Source: Roseiarcus sp963775575 (lineage in GTDB: Bacteria; Pseudomonadota; Alphaproteobacteria; Rhizobiales; Beijerinckiaceae). Taken from it: a stretch of DNA of 64,000 bases. The stretch's first letter is position 1, and each line of letters starts with the position of its first letter. Of this stretch, positions 52,908 to 61,144 are shown piece by piece. The notes beneath the pieces are model-generated. The model saw only the letters and a program-made list of their open reading frames with translations, made no database searches and was not told the DNA's origin. Where the stretch lies: positions 434,001 to 498,000 of the forward strand of contig CAVZJG010000002.1 in NCBI GenBank assembly GCA_963775575.1. Reading direction: 5' to 3'. A program made the translations under genes and the position numbers.

Positions 52908-53411
52908 TCAACGATGGGAATTGCCGCTCTGGAGCGCGCGCGCTATCAGCGCAAGGCGGTCGAGCGCGCCCTGCAGGATGTAGGCCGCCGCCATTTTATC
53001 GATCACCTCGGCGCGGCGCGCGCGCGAGACGTCATTGGCGATCAACGCGCGGTTGACCGCGGCGGTGGACAGGCGCTCGTCCCAGAAGGCGACCGGCGTC
53101 GGATCGAGGCGGGCGAAATTGCGCGCGAAGGCGCGCGTCGACTGGACGCGCGGACCCTCGCTGCCGTCCATGGCGAGCGGCAGACCCAGGATCAGCGCGA
53201 ACGCCTCGAATTTGCGGATTTGCGCGCTCAGCGCCTCGGCGTCGCGCCGGAATTGCGTGCGCGAAAGCGTGACGAGCGGCGTGGCGATGCGTCGCTCGAC
53301 GTCGGAGAGCGCGAGCCCGATCGTCTTGGTTCCGAGATCCACGCCGATCAGCCGCGTCTTGGCGGGCAGGATCGCGGCGAGGTCGTCGAGGTTCAGCGCG
53401 GCGAAGGACAT
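52908..53411 (-). CDS. ruvX: Holliday junction resolvase-like RuvX (YqgF family)
   Basis: The 167-residue RNase H-fold protein has RLIGVDLGTKTIGLALSDVERRIATPL, with the first catalytic Asp. FALILGLPLAMDGSEGPR follows, and then the conserved WDERLSTAAVNRAL and IDKMAAAYILQGALDRL with the last acidic residue. In bacteria the family processes pre-16S rRNA ends or acts on junction DNA. ATG 53411 (MSFAALNLDDL) gives the normal length. It is divergent from gatC across a 100-bp gap, as in many Rhizobiales. Confidence 0.95.
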   Translation of the reverse strand: MSFAALNLDDLAAILPAKTRLIGVDLGTKTIGLALSDVERRIATPLVTLSRTQFRRDAEALSAQIRKFEAFALILGLPLAMDGSEGPRVQSTRAFARNFARLDPTPVAFWDERLSTAAVNRALIANDVSRARRAEVIDKMAAAYILQGALDRLALIARALQSGNSHR

Positions 53412-53511
53412 GAGCGCGAGCGCTAGCACGCCGCGCCGCGCGTTGCCACGGCGAAGCGCGCGGTGCTATTACGGGCGCGCCCTCGATAAGGCGAGAGCCG
53501 AAGGAGCCGTC

Positions 53512-53799
53512 ATGTCCGTCGATCAGGCCGCCGTCCGCCGCATCGCGCATCTCGCGCGCATCGCCGTGACCGACGCCGAGGTTCCCCATCTGCAAGACCA
53601 GATCAACGCCATCCTTTCCTTCGTCGACGCCTTGAACGCGGTGGACGTCTCCGGCGTCGAGCCGATGACCTCGGTCATCCCGATGAAGCTGCCGATGCGC
53701 GACGACGTGGTGACTGACGGCGAAATCGAGCCGGCGGTGCTCGCCAATGCGCCGCTCGCCGAAGACGGGTTCTTTGTCGTGCCCAAGATCATCGAATGA
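53512..53799 (+). CDS. gatC: Glutamyl-tRNA(Gln)/aspartyl-tRNA(Asn) amidotransferase subunit C
   Basis: The 95-residue GatC wraps around GatA and stabilises the GatCAB complex. It contains AAVRRIAHLARIAV, LQDQINAILSFVDALNAVDVSGVEPM and the tail AEDGFFVVPKIIE. AAGGAGCC lies 7 bp before ATG 53512. It heads gatC-gatA-(unknown)-gatB. Confidence 0.96.
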   Translation: MSVDQAAVRRIAHLARIAVTDAEVPHLQDQINAILSFVDALNAVDVSGVEPMTSVIPMKLPMRDDVVTDGEIEPAVLANAPLAEDGFFVVPKIIE

Positions 53800-53829
53800 C
53801 CCGCCCCGCGGCGCTTCGCCTGCTTTGAG

Positions 53830-55362
53830 ATGGAACCCGACTTGAACGAACTCACCTCCCTGACGCTCGCCGAAGCCCGCGACGCGCTGCGATCGCGCCG
53901 AGCGTCGAGCGTCGAATTGACCGAGGCGCATTTGCGGGCCATGGAGCGCGCCAAGGGCCTCAACGCCTTCGTCGTGACGACGCCGGAGCGAGCGCTGGAA
54001 ATGGCGCGGGCGAGCGACGCGCGTCTCGCCAAGGGCTCGGCGGGGCCGCTCGAAGGCCTGCCGATCGGCGTCAAGGACCTCTACGCCACCGAGGGCGTGC
54101 ACACGCAGGCTTGCAGCCGCATCCTCGACCGCTTCAAGCCGCCTTATGAATCGACCGTCACCGCGCATCTGTGGCGCGACGGCGCGGTGATGCTGGGCAA
54201 GTTGAACATGGACGAGTTCGCCATGGGCTCGTCGACCGAAACCTCCTGCTACGGTCCGACCGCTTCGCCCTGGCTGCCGCCGAACTGGAGCGCTGAGAAG
54301 GCGCGCGCCGCGCTCGCCGGCGACAAGCGCGGCCTGCTGACGCCCGGCGGCTCGTCGGGCGGGTCGGCCGCCGCGGTGGCGGCGCGCCTGTGCCTGGCGG
54401 CGACGGCGACCGACACCGGCGGGTCGATCCGCCAGCCGGCCGCTTTCACCGGCACGGCCGGGATCAAGCCGACGTACGGGCGCTGCTCGCGCTACGGCAT
54501 CGTCGCTTTCGCGTCGTCGCTCGATCAGGCCGGCCCGATTGCGCGCACGGTGCGCGACTGCGCGATCATGCTGCGCTCGATGGCGGGCGCCGATCGCAAG
54601 GATTCGACCTGCGCCGACGCGCCGGTCCCCGACTACGAGGCGGCGGTCGGGCGCTCGCTTCATGGCCTGATGATCGGCGTGCCCAGAGAATACCGTGTCG
54701 AGGGAATGTCGGATGAGATTGAGGCGCTCTGGCAGCGTGGCATGCAATGGCTAGTCAGCGCGGGCGCGACGGTAAGAGGCATCTCGCTGCCCAACACGCG
54801 CCACGCGCTGCCCGCTTATTATATCGTCGCGCCGGCGGAGGCGTCGTCGAACCTCGCGCGTTACGACGGGGTGCGCTACGGCTTGCGCGAGCCGGGCGCC
54901 GACATCAACGATCTCTACGAAAAGACTCGCGCCAAAGGTTTTGGCGCGGAGGTGCGGCGGCGGCTGATGATCGGCACTTTTGTGCTCTCCGCCGGCTACT
55001 ACGACGCCTATTACGTGCGCGCGCAAAAGATACGGACGCTGATCAAGCGCGACTTCGAGACCGCGTTCGCCGCCGGCGTCGATGCGGTTCTCACGCCGGC
55101 GACCCCGTCGCCCGCGTTCGGCATTGGCGAAATGGCCTCGGCCGATCCGGTCGAGATGTACTTGAACGACGTGTTCACCGTGACGGTGAACATGGCGGGC
55201 TTGCCGGGCCTCGTTGCGCCGGCGGGTCTTTCCGCCGGCGGCTTGCCGCTCGGGCTGCAGTTGATCGGGCGCCCGTTCGACGAGGAGACGCTGTTCACGC
55301 TGGGCCACGCGATCGAGGCGGCCCGCGGGCCGATGGAGCTGCCGAAGGCGTGGTGGCGCTGA
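53830..55362 (+). CDS. gatA: Aspartyl/glutamyl-tRNA amidotransferase subunit A
   Basis: The 510-residue amidase generates ammonia from glutamine for transamidation of misacylated Glu-tRNA(Gln) or Asp-tRNA(Asn). The Ser-cisSer-Lys triad is visible: Lys82 (GVKDLYATEG), Ser175 in GGSSGGSAAA and nucleophile Ser199 in TDTGGSIRQPAAF. The C-terminal LTPATPSPAF and NMAGLPGLVAPAG blocks are typical. gatB does not follow directly: one unknown ORF intervenes. Confidence 0.97.
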   Translation: MEPDLNELTSLTLAEARDALRSRRASSVELTEAHLRAMERAKGLNAFVVTTPERALEMARASDARLAKGSAGPLEGLPIGVKDLYATEGVHTQACSRILDRFKPPYESTVTAHLWRDGAVMLGKLNMDEFAMGSSTETSCYGPTASPWLPPNWSAEKARAALAGDKRGLLTPGGSSGGSAAAVAARLCLAATATDTGGSIRQPAAFTGTAGIKPTYGRCSRYGIVAFASSLDQAGPIARTVRDCAIMLRSMAGADRKDSTCADAPVPDYEAAVGRSLHGLMIGVPREYRVEGMSDEIEALWQRGMQWLVSAGATVRGISLPNTRHALPAYYIVAPAEASSNLARYDGVRYGLREPGADINDLYEKTRAKGFGAEVRRRLMIGTFVLSAGYYDAYYVRAQKIRTLIKRDFETAFAAGVDAVLTPATPSPAFGIGEMASADPVEMYLNDVFTVTVNMAGLPGLVAPAGLSAGGLPLGLQLIGRPFDEETLFTLGHAIEAARGPMELPKAWWR

Positions 55363-55381
55363 GGCGGAGTGAGGTTCGGCG

Positions 55382-55819
55382 ATGAGTTGGGATCTGTATC
55401 TCATCCAATTCCAAGACGGCGTGCCAGCCCATTTTGACGCTAAGCCGTCGATGGCGGTGGTCGAAAAGTACTGCGTCAATCCCGCGAAACCGCCGTTCGC
55501 CCCTTTCATCTGCGAACTCGCCGACGGCCTCGAGGTGGAGTTTTGGGCGCAGGGGCTGGACGGCAAGGAGCCGTTCGACGGCGCCATGATTTCGCTGCGC
55601 GGCTACACCGAGGGCGCGGCGCGCTTCATCTATGATTTCGCCAAGTCCGGCGACATGACGATCTTGAACACGGGCAATCCCACGGTGCTGCTGCTCGATC
55701 CGAAGTGGATTGAACAGCTTCCAGTCGATTTGAGAGAAGGCCAACGCGATAGCACCGTGCATGTCGATTCGGCCGGGAGCCTCGACGCGGCCTTGACCGG
55801 CGGCTTCGCGGCTTGGTGA
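55382..55819 (+). CDS. Unknown protein between gatA and gatB, immunity-like
   Basis: The 145-residue soluble protein begins MSWDLYLIQFQDGVPAHFD and contains VEFWAQGLDG, FDGAMISLRGYTEGAARFIYDFAKSG and VLLLDPKWIEQLP. I do not recognise the family. The opening MSWD-YI-F pattern and mixed alpha/beta sequence recall small immunity-type proteins of polymorphic toxin loci, but no toxin is adjacent. It lies 19 bp after gatA and 69 bp before gatB in the same direction, so it is probably co-transcribed. It may be an insertion into the gat operon. Confidence 0.72.
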   Translation: MSWDLYLIQFQDGVPAHFDAKPSMAVVEKYCVNPAKPPFAPFICELADGLEVEFWAQGLDGKEPFDGAMISLRGYTEGAARFIYDFAKSGDMTILNTGNPTVLLLDPKWIEQLPVDLREGQRDSTVHVDSAGSLDAALTGGFAAW

Positions 55820-55888
55820 AAATACCGCGATCATGTTGTGAAGGGCCAGTGAAAGCCCCCACCCTCAACCGCGCGTAAGGCGAGTTTC

Positions 55889-57373
55889 ATGGCGAAAGCG
55901 ACGCAGAGCAATTTGATCAAAGGCGCGAGCGGCGACTGGGAGGTAGTGATCGGCCTGGAGGTGCACGCGCAGGTCAATTCGCGCGCCAAGCTGTTCTCGG
56001 GGGCTTCGACCGCCTTCGGCGGCGCGCCCAACACCCACGTCTCGCTGGTCGACGCCGCCATGCCGGGCATGCTGCCGGTCATCAACCGGGAATGCGTGGC
56101 GCAGGCGGTGCGCACCGGGCTCGCGCTCAAGGCGAAGATCAACCGCCGCTCGACTTTCGACCGCAAGAACTATTTCTATCCCGACCTGCCGCAGGGCTAC
56201 CAGATTTCGCAGTACAAAAGCCCGGTGATCGGCGAGGGCGAGATTCAGGTCGACCTGACGCCCGACCATTCGATCAAGGTCGGGATCGAGCGTCTGCATC
56301 TCGAGCAGGACGCCGGCAAGTCGCTGCACGACCAGTCGCCGACGATGAGCTTCGTCGATCTCAACCGTTCCGGCGTCGCGCTGATGGAGATCGTCTCCAA
56401 GCCCGACATGCGCTCGTCGGACGAAGCCAAGGCCTATGTCAGCAAGCTGCGCACCATCCTGCGTTACGTCGGCTCGTCCGACGCCGACATGGAGAAGGGC
56501 AACCTGCGCGCCGACGTCAACGTCTCGGTGCGCCGTCCCGGCGAGCCGCTCAACACCCGCTGCGAGATCAAGAACGTCAACTCGATCCGCTTCATCGGCC
56601 AGGCGATCGACGTCGAGGCGCGCCGTCAGATCGCGGTCCTCGAGGACGGCGGCGCAATCGAACAGGAAACGCGCCTGTTCGATCCCGTGCGCGGCGAGAC
56701 GCGGTCGATGCGCTCCAAGGAGGAGGCGCACGACTACCGCTATTTCCCCGATCCCGACCTGCTGCCGCTCGAACTCGACGACGCGTTTATCGACGCCCTC
56801 GCCGCGCGCCTGCCCGAGCTGCCCGACGCCAAGAAGGCGCGCTTCATCGCCGATTACGGGCTCTCGCCCTATGACGCGACGATCCTGGTCGTCGACCGGG
56901 AGACCGCCGATTACTTCGAGCAGGCGGTCGCGCACGGCGGCGCGCGGCGCGACGCCAAGGCCGTCGCCAACTGGATCATGGGCGATCTCTCCGCCTACGC
57001 CAACGCCCAGGGCGTCGCGGTCGCCGAGGCCGGATTGAGCGCCGGCGCGCTCGCGACCCTCGTCGACCTGATCGGCGAGGGGGTCATTTCCGGCAAGATC
57101 GCCAAAGACCTGCTGGCCATGCTGCTCGGAGCGGACAAGGGCGCCGATCCGCGCGCGCTGGTCGAGGCGCGCGGCCTTCGCCAGGTCACCGACGCGGGCG
57201 CGATCGAGCGCGCGATCGAGACGGTCGTGGCCGCCAATCCGGACAAGGCCGCGCAGGCCAAGGCCAAGCCCGGCATGCTCGGATGGTTCGTCGGACAGGT
57301 GATGAAATCGACCGGCGGCAAAGCCAATCCGCAAGCGGTCAGCGACGCGTTGAAGACGCGACTCGGGCTTTGA
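55889..57373 (+). CDS. gatB: Aspartyl/glutamyl-tRNA amidotransferase subunit B
   Basis: The 494-residue GatB phosphorylates the side chain of the misacylated tRNA and amidates it. It starts MAKATQSNLIKGASGDWEVVIGLEVHAQVN and contains FDRKNYFYPDLPQGYQISQ, the SFVDLNRSGVALMEIVSKPDMRS block and the family signature around DYRYFPDPDLLPLEL. The C-terminal YqeY-like tail (GKIAKDLLAMLLG, VMKSTGGKANPQAVSDAL) is complete. An unknown ORF separates it from gatA. Confidence 0.97.
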   Translation: MAKATQSNLIKGASGDWEVVIGLEVHAQVNSRAKLFSGASTAFGGAPNTHVSLVDAAMPGMLPVINRECVAQAVRTGLALKAKINRRSTFDRKNYFYPDLPQGYQISQYKSPVIGEGEIQVDLTPDHSIKVGIERLHLEQDAGKSLHDQSPTMSFVDLNRSGVALMEIVSKPDMRSSDEAKAYVSKLRTILRYVGSSDADMEKGNLRADVNVSVRRPGEPLNTRCEIKNVNSIRFIGQAIDVEARRQIAVLEDGGAIEQETRLFDPVRGETRSMRSKEEAHDYRYFPDPDLLPLELDDAFIDALAARLPELPDAKKARFIADYGLSPYDATILVVDRETADYFEQAVAHGGARRDAKAVANWIMGDLSAYANAQGVAVAEAGLSAGALATLVDLIGEGVISGKIAKDLLAMLLGADKGADPRALVEARGLRQVTDAGAIERAIETVVAANPDKAAQAKAKPGMLGWFVGQVMKSTGGKANPQAVSDALKTRLGL

Positions 57374-57927
57374 TTCGCACGCGATGATTCGCGCGAATCA
57401 GTTGATTCGCGGCCAATCGCGGCGCGTGCGCGCGCAATTTCAGAGCGCGCGCGACAAAAATATGTCGACTCGCGCCAAGAAAAATTCGATCGCGACGCGC
57501 AATCGTCATGTGTCGTTTTGCAACGCGCCGACGACGACGCGCGCGCGCCACGACGGCGCCAGAGGCGCTCGCGACGGCGCGCGCGCCGCCCATCGGCCCG
57601 GCGCGCGCTGCGAGCGCCTGCTCTTGGAATCGCCCGCAAAACAAGGCGTCGTCGTGAACGAAGGTCGACAAAACGCGACGCGCCGCGCGCACCCCGCCGC
57701 GGCGCGCGATGAAAGCCGCCGCGCTCGCGGCCCTGCATTCGCTCGCGTTCGCGCGCCGCGCAAAGCGGCGTCGGCGCGCGCGATAATTCGATGGACTGCG
57801 ATGCGGCGGCCCTTGAGTCGCCGCGACATCGCTTGCTCTGTGCGAAAACGAAGTTAGTTTCGTCGACGCTTTTCCTTGGCGCGAAAAGCGCGCGCTGAAG
57901 GAAACGATTTGAGAGGGACGCAATACA
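57374..57927. other. Low-complexity gene-free region upstream of the H1-like gene
   Basis: These 554 bases are dominated by CG-alternating runs and repeated GATTCGC/GCGAATC motifs near 57372-57415. Several frames are open, including a 157-codon plus-strand frame from 57384, but the products are arginine/alanine-rich without structure. I read this as noncoding. The last 60 bases probably hold the promoter of the H1-like gene; GAGAGGGAC lies 8 bp before its ATG. Confidence 0.45.
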
Positions 57928-58239
57928 ATGGCGAAAGCTGCTGCTAGGAAGCCGGCGAAGAAAGCCGCCGCGAAGAAGAAGACCGCACGGAAGGCCACGG
58001 CCAAGAAGGCGGTCAAGAAGGGCGCTCGCAAGGTCGTCGCGAAGAAGGCCACGCGCAGGGCCGCGGTGAAGAAGGGCGCGAGGAAAGCCGCGCCGAAGAA
58101 GGGCGCAAGAAAGGCTGCGCCGAAGAAAGCCGCCAAGAAGACGGCCAAAAAGGCCGTCAAGCGCGTGCCGGTCAAGCGCAAGAAGATCGTTCCCCCCGCT
58201 CCGCCGGCTCCGACCGAGACGCCCCCGTCGCTCATGTGA
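57928..58239 (+). CDS. Histone H1-like lysine/alanine-rich DNA-binding protein
   Basis: The 103-residue protein consists almost entirely of Lys, Ala and Arg up to residue ~88. It has PAKKA-type repeats and a tandem KKGARKAAP unit (two copies, ~56-74), then a proline tail PPAPPAPTETPPSLM. This is the composition of eukaryote-type H1 C-terminal tails and bacterial H1-like or AlgP-like proteins. It should bind DNA or RNA electrostatically and affect nucleoid compaction. Repeats like these change length easily. The upstream region is unusual low-complexity DNA. Confidence 0.85.
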   Translation: MAKAAARKPAKKAAAKKKTARKATAKKAVKKGARKVVAKKATRRAAVKKGARKAAPKKGARKAAPKKAAKKTAKKAVKRVPVKRKKIVPPAPPAPTETPPSLM

Positions 58240-58455
58240 CGCGGCCGTCTTCGGCAAGCAACGGCTCGAGCAACGGCTGATCAGACTCGGCGTGCGGCGT
58301 TTTCGCCCTGTCTGATCGGCCCGCGAGCGAAAAGCGAGCGTCGGCGGGTCCTTGCGCCCCGTCGAAGCGGCGCTGACTTGGCGGCTTCGACCCGGCGATT
58401 CGTTCGGTGCGACGTCGGTTGGCGTCGATGCTGCCAGACGACGAGGCGAGCGGCT

Positions 58456-59157
58456 ATGACCCAGGCGCCCATCCAACTCCATTACTGGCCGACCCCGAAC
58501 GGCTGGAAGATATCGATCATGCTCGAAGAGTGCGCCCTGCCCTACGCGCTCAATATGATCGACATCGGCGCCGGGGCCCAATTCGAGCCGGCCTTTCTCG
58601 CCATCTCGCCGAACAATCGCATCCCCGCCATCGTCGATCCCGCCGGGCCCGACGGCAGGCCGATTTCGGTGTTCGAGTCCGGCGCCATCCTGCAATATCT
58701 GGCGCGCAAGACCGGGCGCTTCGGCGGCGAAACCGAGCGCGAGCGCGTCGCCGTCGCCGAGTGGCTGTTCTGGCAGGTCGGCGGACTTGGCCCGATGGCG
58801 GGGCAGGCAAATCACTTCCGCAACTACGCGCAAGAGAAGATCCCCTACGCGATCCAGCGCTACACCGACGAGGTCAACCGGCTGTTCGGCGTGATGAACC
58901 GGCGCCTCGAACGCCACGAATATCTCGCCGGCCCCTATTCAATCGCCGACATCGCCTGCGTCGGCTGGACCAAGGGATGGGAGCGCATGGGCCAGGACAT
59001 GGACGCGTTCCCGCATCTGAAGCGCTGGCTCGAGGCGGCGCTGGCGCGCCCGGCCGTGCAGCGCGGCCTCGCGCTCGACGTTCCCGGGCGGCGCAAGTCC
59101 GATCTCGCCAACGACGAGCAGGCGCGCAAAGTCTTGTTCGGCCAGCGCGCGCGCTGA
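58456..59157 (+). CDS. Glutathione S-transferase (YfcG/YghU-like)
   Basis: The 233-residue protein from ATG 58456 has an N-terminal thioredoxin-like domain (LHYWPTPNGWKISIMLEE). NNRIPAIVDP, with the cis-proline, and FESGAILQYLARKTGRF form the glutathione site. The C-terminal helical domain has WLFWQVGGLGPMAGQANHF and YSIADIACVGWTKGWER. The TPNG/N-GWK motif in place of a catalytic Tyr or Ser is typical of YfcG/Nu-class enzymes with disulfide-bond reductase activity. The gene is monocistronic. Confidence 0.93.
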   Translation: MTQAPIQLHYWPTPNGWKISIMLEECALPYALNMIDIGAGAQFEPAFLAISPNNRIPAIVDPAGPDGRPISVFESGAILQYLARKTGRFGGETERERVAVAEWLFWQVGGLGPMAGQANHFRNYAQEKIPYAIQRYTDEVNRLFGVMNRRLERHEYLAGPYSIADIACVGWTKGWERMGQDMDAFPHLKRWLEAALARPAVQRGLALDVPGRRKSDLANDEQARKVLFGQRAR

Positions 59158-59278
59158 GGGCGGCTCCAGACACGGGCTCACCCGCCTCCAGAGCCATCGA
59201 CACAGCGCCCCGCGCGGCTCTTGCAATAGCGGGAACCCTCGGGCATATGTCCGAAAGCGGCAGGCGATGACGCTGAGC

Positions 59279-59372
59279 GGAGATGTGGCCGAGAGGCTGA
59301 AGGCGGCGGTTTGCTAAACCGTTATAGGGTTGTAAAGCCCTATCGAGGGTTCGAATCCCTCCGTCTCCGCCA
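59279..59372 (+). tRNA. tRNA-Ser (anticodon GCT)
   Basis: A 94-nt class II tRNA. The acceptor GGAGATG pairs with CGTCTCC, discriminator G is followed by an encoded CCA (59370-59372), and the anticodon stem CGGTT/AACCG encloses a loop with GCT at 59313-59315. A long variable arm (TATAGGGTTGTAAAGCCCTAT) identifies tRNA-Ser. It reads AGC/AGU codons. The sequence immediately downstream is unusually AT-rich. Confidence 0.96.
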
Positions 59373-59386
59373 ATATCTGTTTGTAA

Positions 59387-59420
59387 GCCTTTGATATATA
59401 GATCATAATCTCTCAAAGGC
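59387..59420 (+). terminator. Hairpin downstream of tRNA-Ser
   Basis: GCCTTTGA (59387-59394) and TCAAAGGC (59413-59420) form an eight-base perfect stem around an AT-rich loop, 15 bases past the tRNA 3' end. There is no U-tract after it. It may help terminate or process the tRNA transcript, or be a vestige of an integration site. Confidence 0.35.
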
Positions 59421-59499
59421 TCACAGCGGTCCCAATCGCGGTCCAAATCTTTCCTTGCGCTATACCGCGCCTTTCGCCGCAGCGAGGCGTTGCTCGCGG

Positions 59500-59829
59500 C
59501 TATTTTTTGCCCGTCTTAGATAACAGTAGGTCAGGCAGCATACTATGCAGAGCAACATACGGCCTAGCCTTGGGCGGCTGATCAGCCGTCAACGAACGGC
59601 ACTCAAACACGCGCCCTCTGCTCAAACGAACGCGGTCCGCGCCGATGGCTTCGACGCGTTCTCCGGCCAGACGCCGGACGGCGCCCGCCGTCGCATTGAA
59701 CGGCTCGCTGGGAGCCCATCGCGGCACTGATGTCGTTTCTTCCCACCCTCTGAACATCGACGCCCGAATAGGCGTCGTCTTAAGCATGCGAAGCGCCGCA
59801 TGTGGGTCGTCGCGACGTCCCTTCTTCAC
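59500..59829 (-). CDS. Possible small hypothetical protein
   Basis: A 109-codon frame from GTG 59829 contains the plausible stretch RRLAGERVEAIGADRVRLS and then FECRSLTADQPPKARPYVALH. An internal ATG (MLKTTPIRASMF) could be the real start. I recognise no family and find no strong ribosome binding site. It lies 54 bp downstream of the lipoprotein gene on the same strand. It could equally be an accidental frame in the spacer after tRNA-Ser. Confidence 0.3.
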   Translation of the reverse strand: MKKGRRDDPHAALRMLKTTPIRASMFRGWEETTSVPRWAPSEPFNATAGAVRRLAGERVEAIGADRVRLSRGRVFECRSLTADQPPKARPYVALHSMLPDLLLSKTGKK

Positions 59830-59882
59830 CTGCTAAAGGCAGGCGGCGCATGGCTGCGTGGGCTCGTTTTGCTTTGCGGCGC

Positions 59883-60275
59883 TCATTGCGCTGGCGTTGG
59901 CGTTGGCGTCGTGTCCGGGCGCTGGAATTGCAGCCCGCATTTCTTCTGGATATTGGCCTGCTCGATCGCGTCCATGTCGCCTTTGAGCTGCGCGATTTCC
60001 TGTGCGCTGGCTGCATCGCCCTTGATCAGAAACAGCGCCGGCCAAAACAGGATTACGCCCACTCCGGTCGCTACAGCATCGTTTGTCGCTTTTTGATCCT
60101 GAGCGCCGCTGGCGACCGCCGCGCGCGCGGATACGCGGGTCGCTTCCTCTTGAAGCTGAGCGCACGTGTAGCTCTGGTATTGGATCGGCGACACATAGGC
60201 GGCTGAGATATTCTCCGCCCGCGTTGCGCAGCCGGCAACGATCAGCCCTAGGCCGACAGCCAGTACGACGCGCAT
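59883..60275 (-). CDS. Conserved Rhizobiales lipoprotein of unknown function
   Basis: From ATG 60275 the 130-residue product begins MRVVLAVGLGLIVAGCATRA, a lipoprotein signal peptide with lipobox IVAGC. The mature part has YVSPIQYQSYTCAQLQEEATRVSAR, a hydrophobic segment (VATGVGVILFWPALFLIKG) and a charged helix ending QKKCGLQFQ. I know this pattern as a widespread alphaproteobacterial lipoprotein without assigned role. GGGGGGTT lies just before the start. Probably envelope-located. Confidence 0.82.
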   Translation of the reverse strand: MRVVLAVGLGLIVAGCATRAENISAAYVSPIQYQSYTCAQLQEEATRVSARAAVASGAQDQKATNDAVATGVGVILFWPALFLIKGDAASAQEIAQLKGDMDAIEQANIQKKCGLQFQRPDTTPTPTPAQ

Positions 60276-61144
60276 GGGAACCCCCCGCTCCAATTTCGCG
60301 AGACCGTAGCCCTAATCGCGTCAAGTGTCGGCGAGGCGATCCGTCACGCCTGGTTCGTTCTGTGACGCCCTCAAAGTGAGAGCGTCACGTCGTCGCCATC
60401 AAATCTGATGCCGACAACCTCAAGCGCTTCGCCCATTGTAGCGCCGCAGCATCGTCGTCCCGTGCATCGCCTCCGAAGCCGGCGGCTAGTGGTCAAAACC
60501 CAACACTTGGTACCCGTCCGGGAACGTCGAAAAAGGGCGGAAAACAGTCCGTCGCGTATCCGACCGCGGCTGTCGGGAATGCGCCCATTACGACCGGCCC
60601 CGACCAATGCGGCGGTTCTCGAAAGCGGACGCCATGCGGGCGAGGCGCTTTCGGCGATCATGGTGAGGGTTTCAGACGCCGGCCTCTGGCGTGGGCGCGG
60701 GGTGAGGCGCGGCCGAGGCCGGCGTTCGAAAGCCTTCCAAGGAGGAAGCCGCGGGTTTACGAGGGCGCTGGCGCGGCGGGCGCGATCTACGGAGATTTAG
60801 GGATCGCTGGCTGCGGCCTTCGAGCGGCCGAAACGAAGATCAGTCGAGCATTCGCCGGATTTGGGGGTCGGCCAGTCCCCCACGATCGAAGCGCGGGAAT
60901 ATTCGGGCTTCCCTTACGCAGAGCGCCCGAACCTCTGAGTCGAGCGGATAATTCCGTCAGTAGTGAAAGGCGGCGCGCGGGCACGGCGGCAGGAAGCCGC
61001 GTAATTGTGCTTTCGCCCCGCGCCCCCCGGGGCGCACCTTCACGGTCGCTGCCGCGAAGGGCCCGGATTCTTCGGATACGCTGACTGCTTCGATTACGTT
61101 CGGCCGACTGTCTTGGGGCGTCGATTCCGCTCGTCGCGCGCATT
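60276..61144. other. Gene-free spacer with a possible degraded small ORF
   Basis: In these 869 bases I find no convincing gene. On the minus strand near 60375-60460 a short frame reads ARDDDAAALQWAKRL then RLSASDLMATT and ends in TGA. It looks like the tail of a small Rhizobiales protein but is closed by a stop just upstream, so it may be a relic. GGGGGTCGG-CCAGTCCCCC near 60873 is a small inverted repeat. Otherwise nothing is seen. Confidence 0.35.

Noticed and set aside
57384..57857. 157-codon arginine-rich plus-strand frame upstream of the H1-like gene
   Set aside because: The sequence is CG-alternating low complexity, several frames are open at once, and there is no ribosome binding site or recognisable fold.
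59373..59500. Prophage integration remnant after tRNA-Ser
   Set aside because: The AT-rich sequence is suggestive, but there is no integrase fragment and no second copy of the tRNA 3' end in the window.
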